A stretch of 64,000 nucleotides of DNA. Origin: Tenebrio molitor. Its lineage: Eukaryota > Arthropoda > Insecta > Coleoptera > Tenebrionidae. The stretch lies in assembly GCF_963966145.1 (NCBI RefSeq), contig NC_091048.1:25916001-25980000 (forward strand), read 5' to 3'. Under the pieces are notes generated by a model. The model worked only from the letters and a program-made list of their open reading frames with translations. It was not told the origin of the DNA and did not search any database. Of this stretch, positions 35,240 through 46,700 are shown piece by piece (within the stretch, counting starts at the first letter, position 1; each line of letters starts with the position of its first letter). The position numbers were made by a program, and so were the translations under genes.

Positions 35240-35524
35240 TATAGTCGGCGCGGCGACTCAATGGAGTAAATTGACGTCATCTTCATGTGATTTTCGGGGG
35301 ATGGTTTCCTATTGGTTAAAGGGCGTGCGTTAAGAAGTATGGTGCAGCTCAAAGTACGCAGCCGAAATTTCCATCCATTCTTAAAGTAATACTCATACGA
35401 TTTAAATTTCCCGCACAAAACTTAAATTTGGCGAGGCTTTGTAAATCAGGCTTTTCATGACGTCGCTACGAACTATCACGTGAACACCTCGTGACTACTC
35501 CACTGGTTCGCCGCGCCAACTATA
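35240..35524. mobile_element. MITE with TATAGTYGGCGCGGCGA terminal inverted repeats
   Basis: The left end is TATAGTCGGCGCGGCGACTC and the right end is the complement of TATAGTTGGCGCGGCGAACC. The inverted match extends about 30 bp. It is 285 bp and non-coding. Confidence 0.75.
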
Positions 35525-35714
35525 TATTATATATTATTATTAGTGCAACGAGGATTGCCGTAGGAAATTTTTTACAAAACTAATGAAGACAAAATTTTCC
35601 CATCTGGTTTATATTTTTTATCTTAGCTAAAAGATTTTATGTGCTTTAGCAGACCATGTTTTGAATTTAAAAGTGACAAAATTTAGTATTTTAGGTAAAC
35701 TAGTCTAAAAAGTG

Positions 35715-35720
35715 TTTAAT
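35715..35720 (-). promoter_or_regulatory. Possible variant polyadenylation signal of 5-HT7
   Basis: The minus strand reads ATTAAA about 290 nt past the receptor stop codon. No canonical AATAAA was found closer. Confidence 0.25.
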
Positions 35721-36009
35721 TTTTAGTTCTAGATCTGCGAAAAAAACTTGAGGTACAAACTTCATTTGGAAAATATCAAGAACGAAACGCCGCCCGGTTG
35801 GTCAACCCAAACAAATAAAATACTTCGACTTACTCCATTTACACCTCTTCCTCTAGTTACAAAAGTAATTTTCTGGTGGAGGATTAGGCCTTGCGGCTTC
35901 AACCCGCGGAAGAACTCCCTCAAACTTGCCCGGCCATCACTCTCGAGTCCACGTATTTCATAATACTCCCCAGAACTCCGGCTTAATCCCTTCATCGTTG
36001 AATCGTCGA

Positions 36010-36622
36010 TCATAGAAACGACTCGTGCGCCGTGTTGATCTCCGGAGTCTTAACCTCGTCGCCTTCGGCCTCGATGTACTCGACGCCCTCCTCGTAGTCG
36101 ACGTGACACCTGGCCGAGACGTGATGGTCCGGATCGCCGTACTGGCTGTGGTAAAACTCCTCTCTCATCATGTGGTTGAGACTTCCGCAGCGGAAGTACA
36201 AGATGGCCTGGAACGGCTTCCGAAAGTCTCGATTGAGCGTCGCGTATATTATCGGATTGAACAAACTGTTTGCGTAACCTAACCACAAGAACAGACTGCC
36301 CAAGGTTTTGAGCGCGTTGGTAGTGTCTAGGAACGGTCTGGCCAAAGCCAGGACGAAGAACGGCAACCAGCATATTGTGAATGCACTCATTATTATGCCG
36401 AGGGTGGTGCTGGCCTTTCTCTCTTTGGCCAGCTGGAAGCGCAGCTTCTTTTGATTGGAGGCGTTGGCGTTCGGAGAGGTCTTCATCGATGCCAGGAGGC
36501 TGGATTTTTGCTGTTTTTCTTTGCTGGCTTGCTTCACAGGGGCCTTGTTGCTCAGCATGGGACACTGCGATTCGTTGCTGTGGCGCGATTTGAAGCAACG
36601 ACCTAAGCTGCTCTTGTCCAGA
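36010..36622 (-). CDS. 5-HT7: 5-HT7 exon 2 (end of third loop, TM6, TM7, C-tail)
   Basis: The acceptor region reads ttacagtgcag. The second AG gives phase 2 in frame with exon 1; the first AG, five bases earlier, would shift the frame. It encodes KKLRFQLAKERKASTTLGII, then TM6, TM7 and an acidic tail. The stop is at 36012-36010. Confidence 0.9.
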
Positions 36623-39600
36623 CTGCACTGTAACCACATAAAAAATTATTTTTACCTGATGTTCAAAAAACTTGACAAAAATATCTTCCAAACAAAGATC
36701 CGGACTTGCTTTACTCTAACTGAATTGTTTGCGGCAGCACCCCCCTGACCGTCACCACCCGAGAATACAAGAAAGTATAACAAGTTGCCTAAACAATTTT
36801 ATTTTTTATTAATTAAATTAGTCACAGGGAAATTTACTGATGTTTTCTTGTCCATTGTAGCGTTTTAAATGGTCAGGCAGCGTAGAACAAACAGCGTTGT
36901 GTATCGATTTTAACATTAAAAAGCCGGTTTTATTGGTGCTTTACCATAATAATAATTACATGTTTAGCTCTACTGGTGCCTGGTAATAACAGAAAAAATA
37001 CGACCTCGTAATTTTTTTGCTCCGGATGGCCCATTTGAATTTTTAACGGGTCTCGTGATAAAGTTAATGAAATCAATTTTCTCTTACACTGTAAGCTTAC
37101 ACGCTCGCCTTGATTTATGTCGGATGTTGGAAAATGAGAAATATGAATAAATCTGGTGTCATGAGACACGCCGCCATAATTAGTCTGCTCCTGGTGAAAC
37201 CCGGTGCATTTAAACAACGAAGGACGAGCTGGATTGGCTCCCGAATATTCTTTTGTGAAGAGTTGCAGTGTATTTTCTCCAAGCAAAAAATCGTCTGTGT
37301 CCTGAAAGACACTCAGTTTTTATGAGATGAAAGTAACTGTACCGACGTTCCTCAGGGTTCAGACGTTATATTGGAAATAAAGTCTGGTTAAGTGAGTCAA
37401 GGGAGAACATAACACAAATTACATTTCTGTCATCTCGTTTAGTGGCTTTTGAAATTTTTCTTTTATGAAAAAGCGTATCCGACTTAATAGAAAAACTTCA
37501 TTTGCGATAAGATTTAAACGCGAAGTGAATTATTACGGAAGTCGTAACGAGAATATTTTTCGGCAGATTGATTAGCTTGGTAAAAGCGAAAATAAAATCT
37601 GTAAAATAACTGGAAATGTAAAAAGTCAGGAGAATGTTTGGCTTTGGCGAAGAGAAATGTGGGATTTCCGTGGCATTATTATTGAAAGAAAAATTGCGTG
37701 AATGAAAACACGACTAGCCAAGTTTTTATTTTTAAACAGGATGAATATTCATTGAATTTTTCCAACAATCGCAGATTTCATTTCGCCAACCGCATTCGTG
37801 TTAATTTTCATAAATCTCGTGGTCTCTGGAGGCGCCTGGAAAAAATCCGGAACAACATCATCCGTGGGGGTTTGAAGCAGATTTAATCTTGAAACGTTAC
37901 TAAACCGGCGATTTTCGACTCCTCCGGATTTTATCTGTCAGGGCGTAGATAAGAATCGTAATTAGATAATTTATGCGGATGTGGAAAGGTGAAGCTCGGA
38001 TTGACGAGGCGCTTTCGGTCCGGGCAACAATGTCGAAAGCCCGGATTTTTCCGGTAACGCGAGCTCAAGATTCGTATAATTGAGTGGCTCGATAGGGTCC
38101 AATTTGCGTTCAAGTTTGGAATAAAATGCGTAATTTATAGCCCGGGGGTGATTCCTTTACACGAGAGAATCCCCCCAAAATACCGTCGACGGTAAATCAA
38201 CATCATCCGTTAATCTGAAAAAATCCTGGAGTTTTGAACCTCTTCGACTGTCAATATTTTACATGGTGTCGCACGTCTTGGGTAAACAAGGGTCTGATTG
38301 TATCGGAGAGGGTTTTGCCCGCCATTAACAACGAAAATTACCGCCGCCGCCATTCAAGGGATGTTTCGGACAATCCATTTGGTTCTTTTAATGTTTATTC
38401 ACGAAATACTGGCGGACGCAATTACCGGCGAGTTTACGAGGGTGGTCGTTAAAAAAATGGGGCGGAATTGGTAGATTCAATTAAGAACCACGCGTAACAC
38501 TTCACCCTTTTTGCAATATTCACGCGAATTAATTCGCCCCGTTTCTTTCGCGGACGTCAAAAGAGCACGTTATGAATATACATTCGGTTTTAAATATTGA
38601 CGCAACAGGTTCGCGCTTGTATAAATAGAAATTCAAATTTTACCATTAATAAACATATTTCGCTGAAAATGGGATAGATCCATAATGGATATCGTAAAAA
38701 TGGAAATGTTTGGTACACAAACATCGACGTTTCGGATTTTGCCGGCTCGGACGGTAAACAACTACTTCGTCGTCTGATCTATCGACGAGGTGAGAAATGG
38801 AAATCGGAATAATTTTCATGAAAGTTTCCGAAGTAAAATAGAAAACTGGTCTATTTCTGCGACGATTACGTTGCGAACGGTGTTTTTCTCCGGTCGGTCC
38901 TGCTGACCCAGTTGTCGTGACTTTACGGACTGCCAACTAGCCGTCAATGTCAAAGGTCAACATCTTGTCAAGTTGCTGTCAACTGTTTCTAACAAGAAAA
39001 TCTTGTCCAATTTCTTCTAATGTTAATGGTTGTTTCATCAAAAGATGTGAAACTTGTATTTTAAAAAATTTGGAAGCTACGGTAGGTACAGTCACGATCA
39101 ATAAATTTTGGTCGTGCTGTCATACATTCTAAAACGACTTTTATATATTAATAACCTTAATTTTGATTGTGTCAATTTTGAAAATGTGAATGTCAGATTT
39201 ACCGACAAAACATTCAAGAAGTTTTAAAAATGGAATAGAACGAGGTTTTAATTAACAAAAAATAGAAAATAAATAAATAAAAGCTATAAACTTAATATTT
39301 TGTCATCGCTCATATTGACAAATTGTAGATAAATTTGACAACAATGTCATCATTCATGTGTGACAATTTCAATAAAGCATGATTTAGAGTAATTTTTTTA
39401 TATGGCAGAAAAATGATGTCCAAAATTTAATGATCACAATAGTACGTCTTTGTTTAATCAAAAGATGTATTGTATTTTAAAAAATTTGGAAGCTACGGTA
39501 GGTACGTCTAAAAATACAATTTTAATATTAGTTATAATTTTTAAATAAGTGTAAAATATATAAAAAGCAAATTTATGACATAACAAATCTGCAAGTCCAT

Positions 39601-42600
39601 AAAAAAATAAATTGTGTAATATAAAAATTTTCTACTAATAAATCATTTTGTCGCTATGCTTTATTATAAATGCATTTAATTAACAACAATTTAGATTTAT
39701 TGCAGGCAGTAGAAAAACACAATTTTCAGTGTGAATATTTCATTAAATCTGTTTTTATTCTTCGATCATTTCGCAAAAGTACTTTAAACAAGCTTCACAT
39801 CTGCCTGGATTTTAGACCAAATATTTAAAATTTCCGTTCACAGCTTAATAATATTTCAATGTTATACCTCATCTTGGTTTATGCATGCTTTGCTACTCCC
39901 AAAAGAGTTATGCACGTCCAAAATCTATCCATTTTTCTGTTCGTTGAGTGTTTGGTCCTCGAAAGAATTTACATAATTATTGAATTAATTTATTTTTTGA
40001 GACTTTTATGGACATTTTATTAATTTATTTATTTTGTATAGACCATATTTGGCCACAAAAATTTTGGAAAGACTTTGCTATTAGCAATTTATGTATTGTA
40101 AATTATACAGCATGTCCAAAAAGTCTGGAAACACCCCAATAAAATAGAAACCAATTTTCGAGAAAAACGTATAAACAGGTGGACTAGCGTTTTCAAAATG
40201 CTTTCTGTTGATGGTATCTGTTTGCTGTTTTTCATGACCTTGAAAGAGTTATGATGTCATCAGAGGTTTTTTTAGTGGCAACGTCGCATTTTAACTACCG
40301 CTTTTAATAGATCTTTTAATTGTCTAACCGGCGGTCAAAAAAATTTTCAATTTACATAAGAAATTTACTGAAAAAACCTAATTTTTTAAATAACAATAAC
40401 TTTTTCAAGGTCATCGAAAAGACCGAATAGACACTATCAGCAGAAATCTTTTTAAAAACACTAATTGACCTGTCTTCAAAAATTATGCGTTACGTTTTCA
40501 TTTGGGTGTTTCCAGACTTTTTGGACACACTGTATGTTATTGGAAATACCACAATATGTTTTGTTCGATACCTCCCTAAAAAGTGAGTCTGTATCCGTAA
40601 TTGCCAGTGGTGAAGGTCTCTCTTTAGTTCACTTCACTTTCTCTCATCGTTTTTCGCTCACTATCTTTCACTCACTGGTTTTGATAACGTAATTTTGATC
40701 TTTTAGGAAACATTTGGTACCTCGCAGCACCTACCTCTTCCAGGACATCATCAGGAACATATAACTCTTCATCATCCATTTCTACAATTTCCACAACGTG
40801 CACACAACCACTTTATTGACGTTTACAGAACTTTGCTTATTTTATATTTTATTTTTTTCAAAAATTTATTTTTATTTAAAATTTTGAAAACAAAGTTACA
40901 GACTCACTTTCTAAGGAGGTATCGAACAAAACCAAATACAGCACTTGCGCTTTCGTTCACTCGAAATTTTCCAGATTTAAATTGAAACGGGTATATGCAA
41001 CCAAAAATACTCCCATGCATTCCAGGATCTGTTGACATACGTCCAAAATCTCAAAAGCTTCTTTGATCTAAATAATTATTGTTGATCATACGGTACTTTT
41101 TTTCACTATTACCACAAACATGTTTTACGTAAAGGGTGTTTTTCTAAATTTGGCGTCGAAGTAGGCGTTGGAGAGTCGATTGAGATCGCACCACTCGTGT
41201 AAAAGCGTAAGATTTAAACAGCTGATCCATGATCCGTAACCTGTATAGTGCGTTCATAATCGACAGTTCAACGCCTACTTCGACGCCACATTTAAAAAAA
41301 CACCCGTTACTAAAAACAGTAAACTACAGCACATTTTTTTAACAGTCGTATAAAAAGTTATATTCATTCGTTGTGTAGACTAATGAATAGTGTAAATCCA
41401 GGGTTCCAATTTGGTGGCTGGAGAACTCCCTAGGGGTTGCAAGAAGAATTGCTCAACGATGTAGATTCGTCCAAAGGGTTTGAACATGTTTTCGTTGCTG
41501 AACGGACTCGAGGAACAAAAAAAAACATTTTCTACGAGTTTTCAGAGATTGAGGAAAACAAGAATTTTTATTTTTTAAGCAAGTCCCATTGGATTTGTGA
41601 ATTTTTCTTCAGAACCAGAGCATAATTTAGATTTTTCAAAAATTCTCCAAAAATATGACAGTGACAGATTTTGCTTGCTGTGGCTAGAAATGAATAGAAA
41701 TTAAGTATCAAGGAAAACAATTTATTTTTCAGATGTGAGGTGTTCGGTTCGTCCTCGATTGCCAGCAAACTCATTTGTCCTTTCGGCAACGGCGCGAATT
41801 AGTCGAAATGACGTTTAATTTCCGTGCCAAGCTAGAAATTACGTCATTCACCTATAACAAGTCGAATGAAATTCCACCCTTAATAGAACCCCAACACGCT
41901 AGACTCGGCTGAGACGTCTTTTTTTCGGCAAAATGTGGCACAGGTCAGTTACTTCCGGCGTGTTTTATATTATTCGCCATGACATTTGTCCGGATCGAGT
42001 TCGAAACGAAAATGGAAAACATTAGTTATCGGTTTTCCACGCGCCACGTTAATAAATAACCATGAGACTTGTTGCAAATGCCGGCGTTTTTTCGTCCGCC
42101 GCGGTGGCGACCGCCGCCACCGATTCGATTAATTTTTTACCGATGCGTGAATCCAGTTACAAAATCAGATTGGAAAACTTGAGGTGTCGCACATAAATAT
42201 GCAAACGATCCGCGGGGACAGATAAATTATTTCCCCTTGCGAAAGCGACATGTTCTATCTCGGCGTTCCGCAGATGTCCTGCCGCGGAAAATTGATATTT
42301 AATATTGATGTAATATCGGTGTAATCCTGACGAGACAGGACGACGACGGACATTTTCCGAAACGCCATTGCTCCGCAATTTATGACACTTCCAACTACAC
42401 CGCCGGCTATTACAGCGAAAATGTTCGCTCAGTTGAACCGTGTCAGCCTATCCGGATTTATTAATTTCTGACGTGGGGTAATTTGTGGAAACACGCAAAT
42501 TTGCTGCCGACTAACCTCATTTGCATGCAGTCACGTCACCTGATTTTTCTTCGGTTTTATTTGACACTCAAATGGGTCGCCCTGATGGCTAATTGAACGC

Positions 42601-44963
42601 ATTTTCAACCGAACCGGAATGTACCGGAGCACGACATCGGCGAACAGAAAAAGGAGCGAACAAGGGATGCCACCGCAATTCCACAAGTGTAAACACAATT
42701 CTACCCCGAACACTTTCCCTTGTTGACTGAATCGTACATGACGGGGGAAAAGAAGTGTATAATAAAAGTCTGTTTTGACAGGTAGTAACAAAAACGGGAA
42801 GAAGAGGAGGGAATAAAAGAGCAATTATAAACTGCGCCACACAGTCGGGCGGAAAAGGGTTTGACGGGTCAGATACGGGGTTCGTTGTTTTTGTTGTAGG
42901 TGTAGAACTGTAGAAAGTACGTCGTGAAAAAATATAGATCGAAAAGGAAGTTTATAATGATCATTTACAGTTCGTGTAATAAACAGAGCAGCTTGGAAAA
43001 TCAATACTGTAATAAATACGCCAGGTTAAACGATGACTCAAATTGTGATATTTCCTGTGATGGCTTTAACAATTTTTTACAAGTAATTAGTGATAATATA
43101 AATTGATACAACATTACTCGTATTAAACATATTTCTCACCACCATTAAAAAGTAGTTCTTTAGGCGCACCACGGCAGTGAATTGGTTTCACCATCACGCG
43201 TCACGCCACACGCTCCGAGGTGAAAGGTTCATTCCAGTGAGTTCGGCTGAGCGAGATTTTGAGTGGAGATTTTAATATCGATTTCTCAGACGCTGCGACT
43301 GCAGCGAGGGCAATAATTACTCTAGGGATGAAAGTACCACGTGACACTTTAGTCAAGAGAAAAAGGATGATACATTTTTCAGCCACACTAACGGGAAGAT
43401 TCGGGATAGGTATGGTGAGGATGGGTGCGGAAGGATGGTGGTATGGACTGAGAGGTTGATACTGAACCAGCATTCACCTTATCTGTGATATAAGACATAC
43501 CACGATGTGATGGTGTGGGGAAACCTCTGAAAAAAACCCACACCTGATCAGGCGGCACCGGGGTTAGAACCCGGGACCTTCCGAATGCAAAGTGTCGCGC
43601 TAGGCGCTTGGCCACAGTACTCGGTTAGTAATGTGCTGTTTTATGCATTTAATCATTTGTGCAAAACAGGACACAATAGATTTTTCTTGCCACATTTCAT
43701 TTTATGCAAATAATTCCAAAGGTGCTCACTTCAACATGGTGACAGCTTTTGACTTTTTTGCAGATGAGTGACAAGGACCCAGTTAAAATTATTTATAGGA
43801 AAGCAAATGGTAAACATTGGCGGGTCGCACGAAATCGGCACTCACGTCAAAATAAATCAATTTGGACCATTCCAAAGATAAATAATCTCGTGTAAGAGAG
43901 ACACGTGTCGAATGTAGATCATATCTGTTAATAAATGCGGAAGCTGTGAGAGTTTAAACGGTCATAAAACTCCGAATTATGCAAGATAATTTTTAGATTC
44001 GAGTCGAAGTTTTTACCGGCTGGCTTTGATGATCTCGTGCGACTTTATCTCGACCGGAATTGTTTGTAAAAACGTCGAAGGCGAGATCTTTTGTGCGGGG
44101 GCGTATTTATAGCTTACCATGGTGTTCGTGCTCGCCGAACTAGACCTGTGATTAACCCGGGAAGGGTTGGCCGGCGAGGGCGACTGACTGGAAATCTTAT
44201 TTTCGGGGGGTCCTCCACCGTTCTTGACGCTAATCTCCAAATAACAATGAGACTCGAGATGGCTCTGCGCTCGCTTCTCCTCCAAGACTATCTTCCTTGC
44301 CGCCCTGAATATCTTATAATACACCACCATCATCACAGTGAGAGGTATGTAAAAACTGCACAGTGTGGCGTACAACTGATAACCGAAGTCTTGCGAAACT
44401 AAGCACACTTCGTTATTAATGTGGCCGCTCTCCTCCCTTTCGGAATGTTCGTTACCTATGATGAGCAAGGGGGGGAGCGAGATGCAGGCGGCGAAGCACC
44501 AGACGAGGATCACCCAGATGATCATCCTCTTGGGGGTGCGCTTGACGCCGTACTCGAGCGGCTTGGTGATGGCGTAGTAGCGGTCGACGCTGATCATGCA
44601 CAGGTTGAGGATGGAGGCGGTGCAGCTGAGGACGTCGAAGCTGACCCAGAGGTTGCAGACGATCTCGCCGAAGATCCAGCGGCCCTTGATCTCGTAGAAC
44701 ATCGCCATGGGCATGACGAGGATGGCGACGCACAGGTCGCTGACGGCCAGGCTGACCAGGAGGTAGTTGGAGGGGCGGCGCAGCTTCCGGACGAGGCAGA
44801 CCGCGACGCAGACGAGGATGTTGCCGACGATGGTGCCGATGATGATCACCACGAGGATGATGGTGATGACGATGGACTCGGCCTGGTTGTAGCCGGATTC
44901 TTGGTAGGAAGCGGTCTCGTTAGTCACGTTGAAGCCCAAGTCTTGCGTTATGTTGGCCGCCAT
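36010..44963 (-). CDS. 5-HT7: 5-HT7-type serotonin receptor (class A GPCR), 519 aa
   Basis: Exons 44963-44017 and 36622-36010 total 1560 nt, giving 519 aa. This is a plasma-membrane receptor for serotonin; the insect 5-HT7 family couples to Gs and raises cAMP (family knowledge). N-glycosylation sites lie near residues 4, 12 and 15. TM1 is about 31-55. Asp110 is the amine-binding Asp in WVSFDVLSCTASILN. DRY is at 127-129 followed by YAITKPLEYGVKRTPKRM, and Cys103/Cys187 are the expected disulfide. The long third cytoplasmic loop spans about 220-375. TM6 has CWLPFF (400-405) and TM7 has NPIIY (438-442). The sequence ends in ESFL, as in Drosophila 5-HT7. Length is close to that fly protein (about 560 aa). 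The intron falls in the third loop. An additional small alternative exon within the 7.4-kb intron cannot be excluded. Confidence 0.93.
39031..39505. repeat. Direct repeat pair of about 55 bp
   Basis: TGTTTMATCAAAAGATGT followed by TTTTAAAAAATTTGGAAGCT and ACGGTAGGTAC occurs at 39031-39089 and 39451-39505 in the same orientation. It may be subterminal repeats of an unrecognised element. Confidence 0.7.
40106..40534. mobile_element. MITE with TACAGYRTGTCCAAAAAGTC terminal inverted repeats
   Basis: It is 429 bp with ends TACAGCATGTCCAAAAAGTC and the complement of TACAGTGTGTCCAAAAAGTC, continuing through TGGAAACACCC. TA termini are compatible with a Tc1/mariner MITE. Confidence 0.85.
40558..40932. 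mobile_element. MITE with GTTTTGTTCGATACCTCC terminal inverted repeats
   Basis: It is 375 bp with inverted ends of about 36 bp, extending through AAAGTGAGTCTGTA. It lies only 23 bp from the preceding MITE. It is non-coding. Confidence 0.85.
41134..41305. mobile_element. CGGGTGTTCA-family MITE, copy 3
   Basis: It is 172 bp, with ends GGGTGTTTTTCTAAAT and ATTTAAAAAAACACCC and internal CGATTGAGATCGCACC and GATTTAAACAGCTGATCC. It is shorter and more diverged than copy 1. Confidence 0.8.
43200..43620 (-). mobile_element. tRNA-derived SINE
   Basis: On the minus strand an A-box-like TGGCCAAGCGCC (43614-43603) is followed by a B-box-like GGTTCTAACCC (43571-43561), the spacing of a tRNA internal promoter. 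Downstream is a non-tRNA body (CAGAGGTTTCCCCACACC, then TCACAGATAAGGTGAATGC). The head lacks a clean cloverleaf with acceptor stem, so it is not a tRNA gene. The 3' end at about 43200 is approximate. Confidence 0.7.
44017..44963 (-). CDS. 5-HT7: 5-HT7 exon 1 (N-terminus to third loop, TM1-TM5)
   Basis: The exon runs from the ATG at 44963 (MAANITQDLGFN) to the donor AGCCG|GTAAAA, 947 nt, phase 2. The exon is markedly GC-rich around TM1-TM4, unlike the surrounding intron. Confidence 0.92.
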
Positions 44964-45350
44964 ACGAGATTTTAGTTAGTGATTTAGGCCCATAATAACT
45001 AAGATTCGCCGTTCCACATTCCACGGTTTAAATTCCCGTCTAAATATGGATGAGGAGGAGCGATCGTGTCCTTCTTACGCATTCAAATTCGAACATGTTT
45101 TATTCATGTCGATTTCGAAATTATTACCTAATGTAAGCAAAATAAGGCGGGATTTTCATCAAAACACCGCCTTTTTCAGAGGGAGGTTTCGAGTGCAGAC
45201 CTGATTTAAGAGCGGCTGCCGCTCGTAGGAGTAATTTATTTTTAACACTTCCACCGGGATGGGGACTATTAAGTGCTTCGTTCCTGTTTTTCCCTCGGAA
45301 TTATACGGATTGCCTCGGGGTTGGATTTCTTCGACGATCGCCCGGCTAAC
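44964..45350 (-). other. 5-HT7: Likely 5-HT7 5' UTR portion of exon 1
   Basis: A strong acceptor (ttcttttcag on the minus strand, AG at 45352-45351) suggests the start codon lies in an exon beginning at 45350 and that the leader is spliced. A short upstream ORF (ATGGGCCTAAATCACTAA) sits just before the start. The first leader exon and promoter were not located. Confidence 0.45.
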
Positions 45351-45352
45351 CT

Positions 45353-46090
45353 GAAAAGAAATCCAATTTGTTAATGAAATTTGATTAAAAGGAGATTAGA
45401 AGAAGAATATTTCGGGCCACAAAACGACACTAATAAATTACCAAGGCCGCCAACTCGAAGCGGCTCGTGAATAATTTTTTTCCGGGAGCGGAGGACACCG
45501 GAGGAAGGCACCTTGTCTCTCGATTATAAGAGTCAAAAAGGACAGAGACGTTTATGAAATTTCAACACGATTAACTAGTCGCCTCCGTCTCGACGGAAAA
45601 TTACATTTGCGCCATTGAATTCTCGTAAGTTCCTTGTTGTTTTCATTCAGTAAAATTATCCACGCGTTTATGTTTCGAACTAAGTAAACAACTAGCACAA
45701 GTAATGCAAAAATATTTGTTATCGTTTAATTAAACAAAAAGTTTACATCAACGTAACATGTGTTTATAATAAGTGCAGAAAAGGAAAATTCTGATGAAAA
45801 AGTTTCAACACACGAAAACGGAAACAGGAAAACAATATCTATGACTATGACAAGCTATCTTGCGGTTAGCAGAAGTACTGCAGAAGGGAAAGAAGATGAC
45901 AGCGATTCAGATTTTCTTTTTTATCAATTAGCTGAAGAATCAGAACGTTATAATTCTTCCTCTATAATTTTAATTCAAGGAAATCTCAGTGAAAATGAAG
46001 TCAAATCAAAAAGAAGAATACCAACCATAAAAATGAAATTATTAGATCTTTTTCATCACTTTTCAATGGCATGAAAAGGGATATATTATA
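45353..46090. other. Non-coding, probably 5-HT7 leader intron
   Basis: A plus-strand frame at 45760-46074 is open for 105 codons but begins at GTG and has no recognised domain. Confidence 0.3.
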
Positions 46091-46700
46091 GAGTGTTCAC
46101 TTAAATTCCCCGCCAAAGTAGGCGTTGAAGTGTTGAAGAGTCGATTGGGAATGCACCACGGATTACAACTTTGATCAGTTGCATATATGTAGTACTTCTA
46201 TATTGCCAGCTCCCTATCTTGCCCAATGTGCTGTAAGTGGGAAAACAGTAAAGGATGGCCTCGGTACTTGGCCCATTCTACGCATGTGTAAGTATAAGTG
46301 CGGCAATGTTACCTCGAAGACAGAAAGTGACAGTTTCGTTGACAGAAAGTATAAACATCTCTGATTCGTTTAGAAGAGGTCTGAGAGGCATGCGTATTAC
46401 AACTTCGGTACCGAGAGATTTGAGATAGCGATATCTAGCTATACCGTAATGTTTTCCCGGTGTTTCTCTCTTTTACTGGCAATATAGAAGTACTACATAT
46501 ATGATCAGTTGTTTAAATCTAACCTCACTTTTTGTTTGTGTTTTTAATCTGCCGGGATGAAGGCGATGGCGATTTTGATCACATATTGTAAATTGTTTAT
46601 TGAAATTAATAAAAGTTCATTTGATGAAAATTGAGGTTAAGTTGATAATAGACACAATTGGCTCTTCAACGCTAACTTTCAAGGGAAATTTTAATGAACA
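46091..46700. mobile_element. CGGGTGTTCA-family MITE, copy 4, interrupted by a second element
   Basis: The left arm (GAGTGTTCACTTAAATTC, CAAAGTAGGCGTTGAAG) and the right arm (GGCTCTTCAACGCTAACTTT, ending TTTTAATGAACA) are separated by the nested insertion at 46182-46503. Confidence 0.75.
46182..46503. mobile_element. Nested TIR element with 8-bp target duplication
   Basis: It is 322 bp with perfect 28-bp inverted ends (CATATATGTAGTACTTCTAT plus ATTGCCAG). The direct repeat ATCAGTTG lies immediately outside at 46174-46181 and 46504-46511. An 8-bp duplication fits hAT or P-type elements, but the terminal bases are not the usual hAT CA-G pattern. It is non-coding. Confidence 0.85.

Larger units (their letters stand above)
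36623..44016. other. 5-HT7 intron, 7.4 kb
   Basis: It contains, in order, a direct repeat (39031-39505), two adjacent MITEs (40106-40534 and 40558-40932), a CGGGTGTTCA-family MITE (41134-41305) and a tRNA-derived SINE (43200-43620). About 37400-38600 and 41800-42900 are repeat-poor and of higher GC. No further coding exon was found. Confidence 0.6.

Noticed and set aside
43541..43620. Possible functional tRNA gene on the minus strand
   Set aside because: A and B boxes are present, but no 7-bp acceptor stem pairs at the ends and the sequence continues into a longer repeat body, so a SINE is the better call.
44091..44975. Plus-strand frames opposite 5-HT7 exon 1, including a 184-codon Asp/Glu/Val-rich one
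   Set aside because: They are the antisense of a GC-rich conserved receptor exon.
45760..46074. 105-codon plus-strand frame with an acidic Ser-rich sequence
   Set aside because: It starts at GTG, its first ATG is 27 codons in, no family is recognised and it sits next to a MITE. Evidence is too thin for a gene call.
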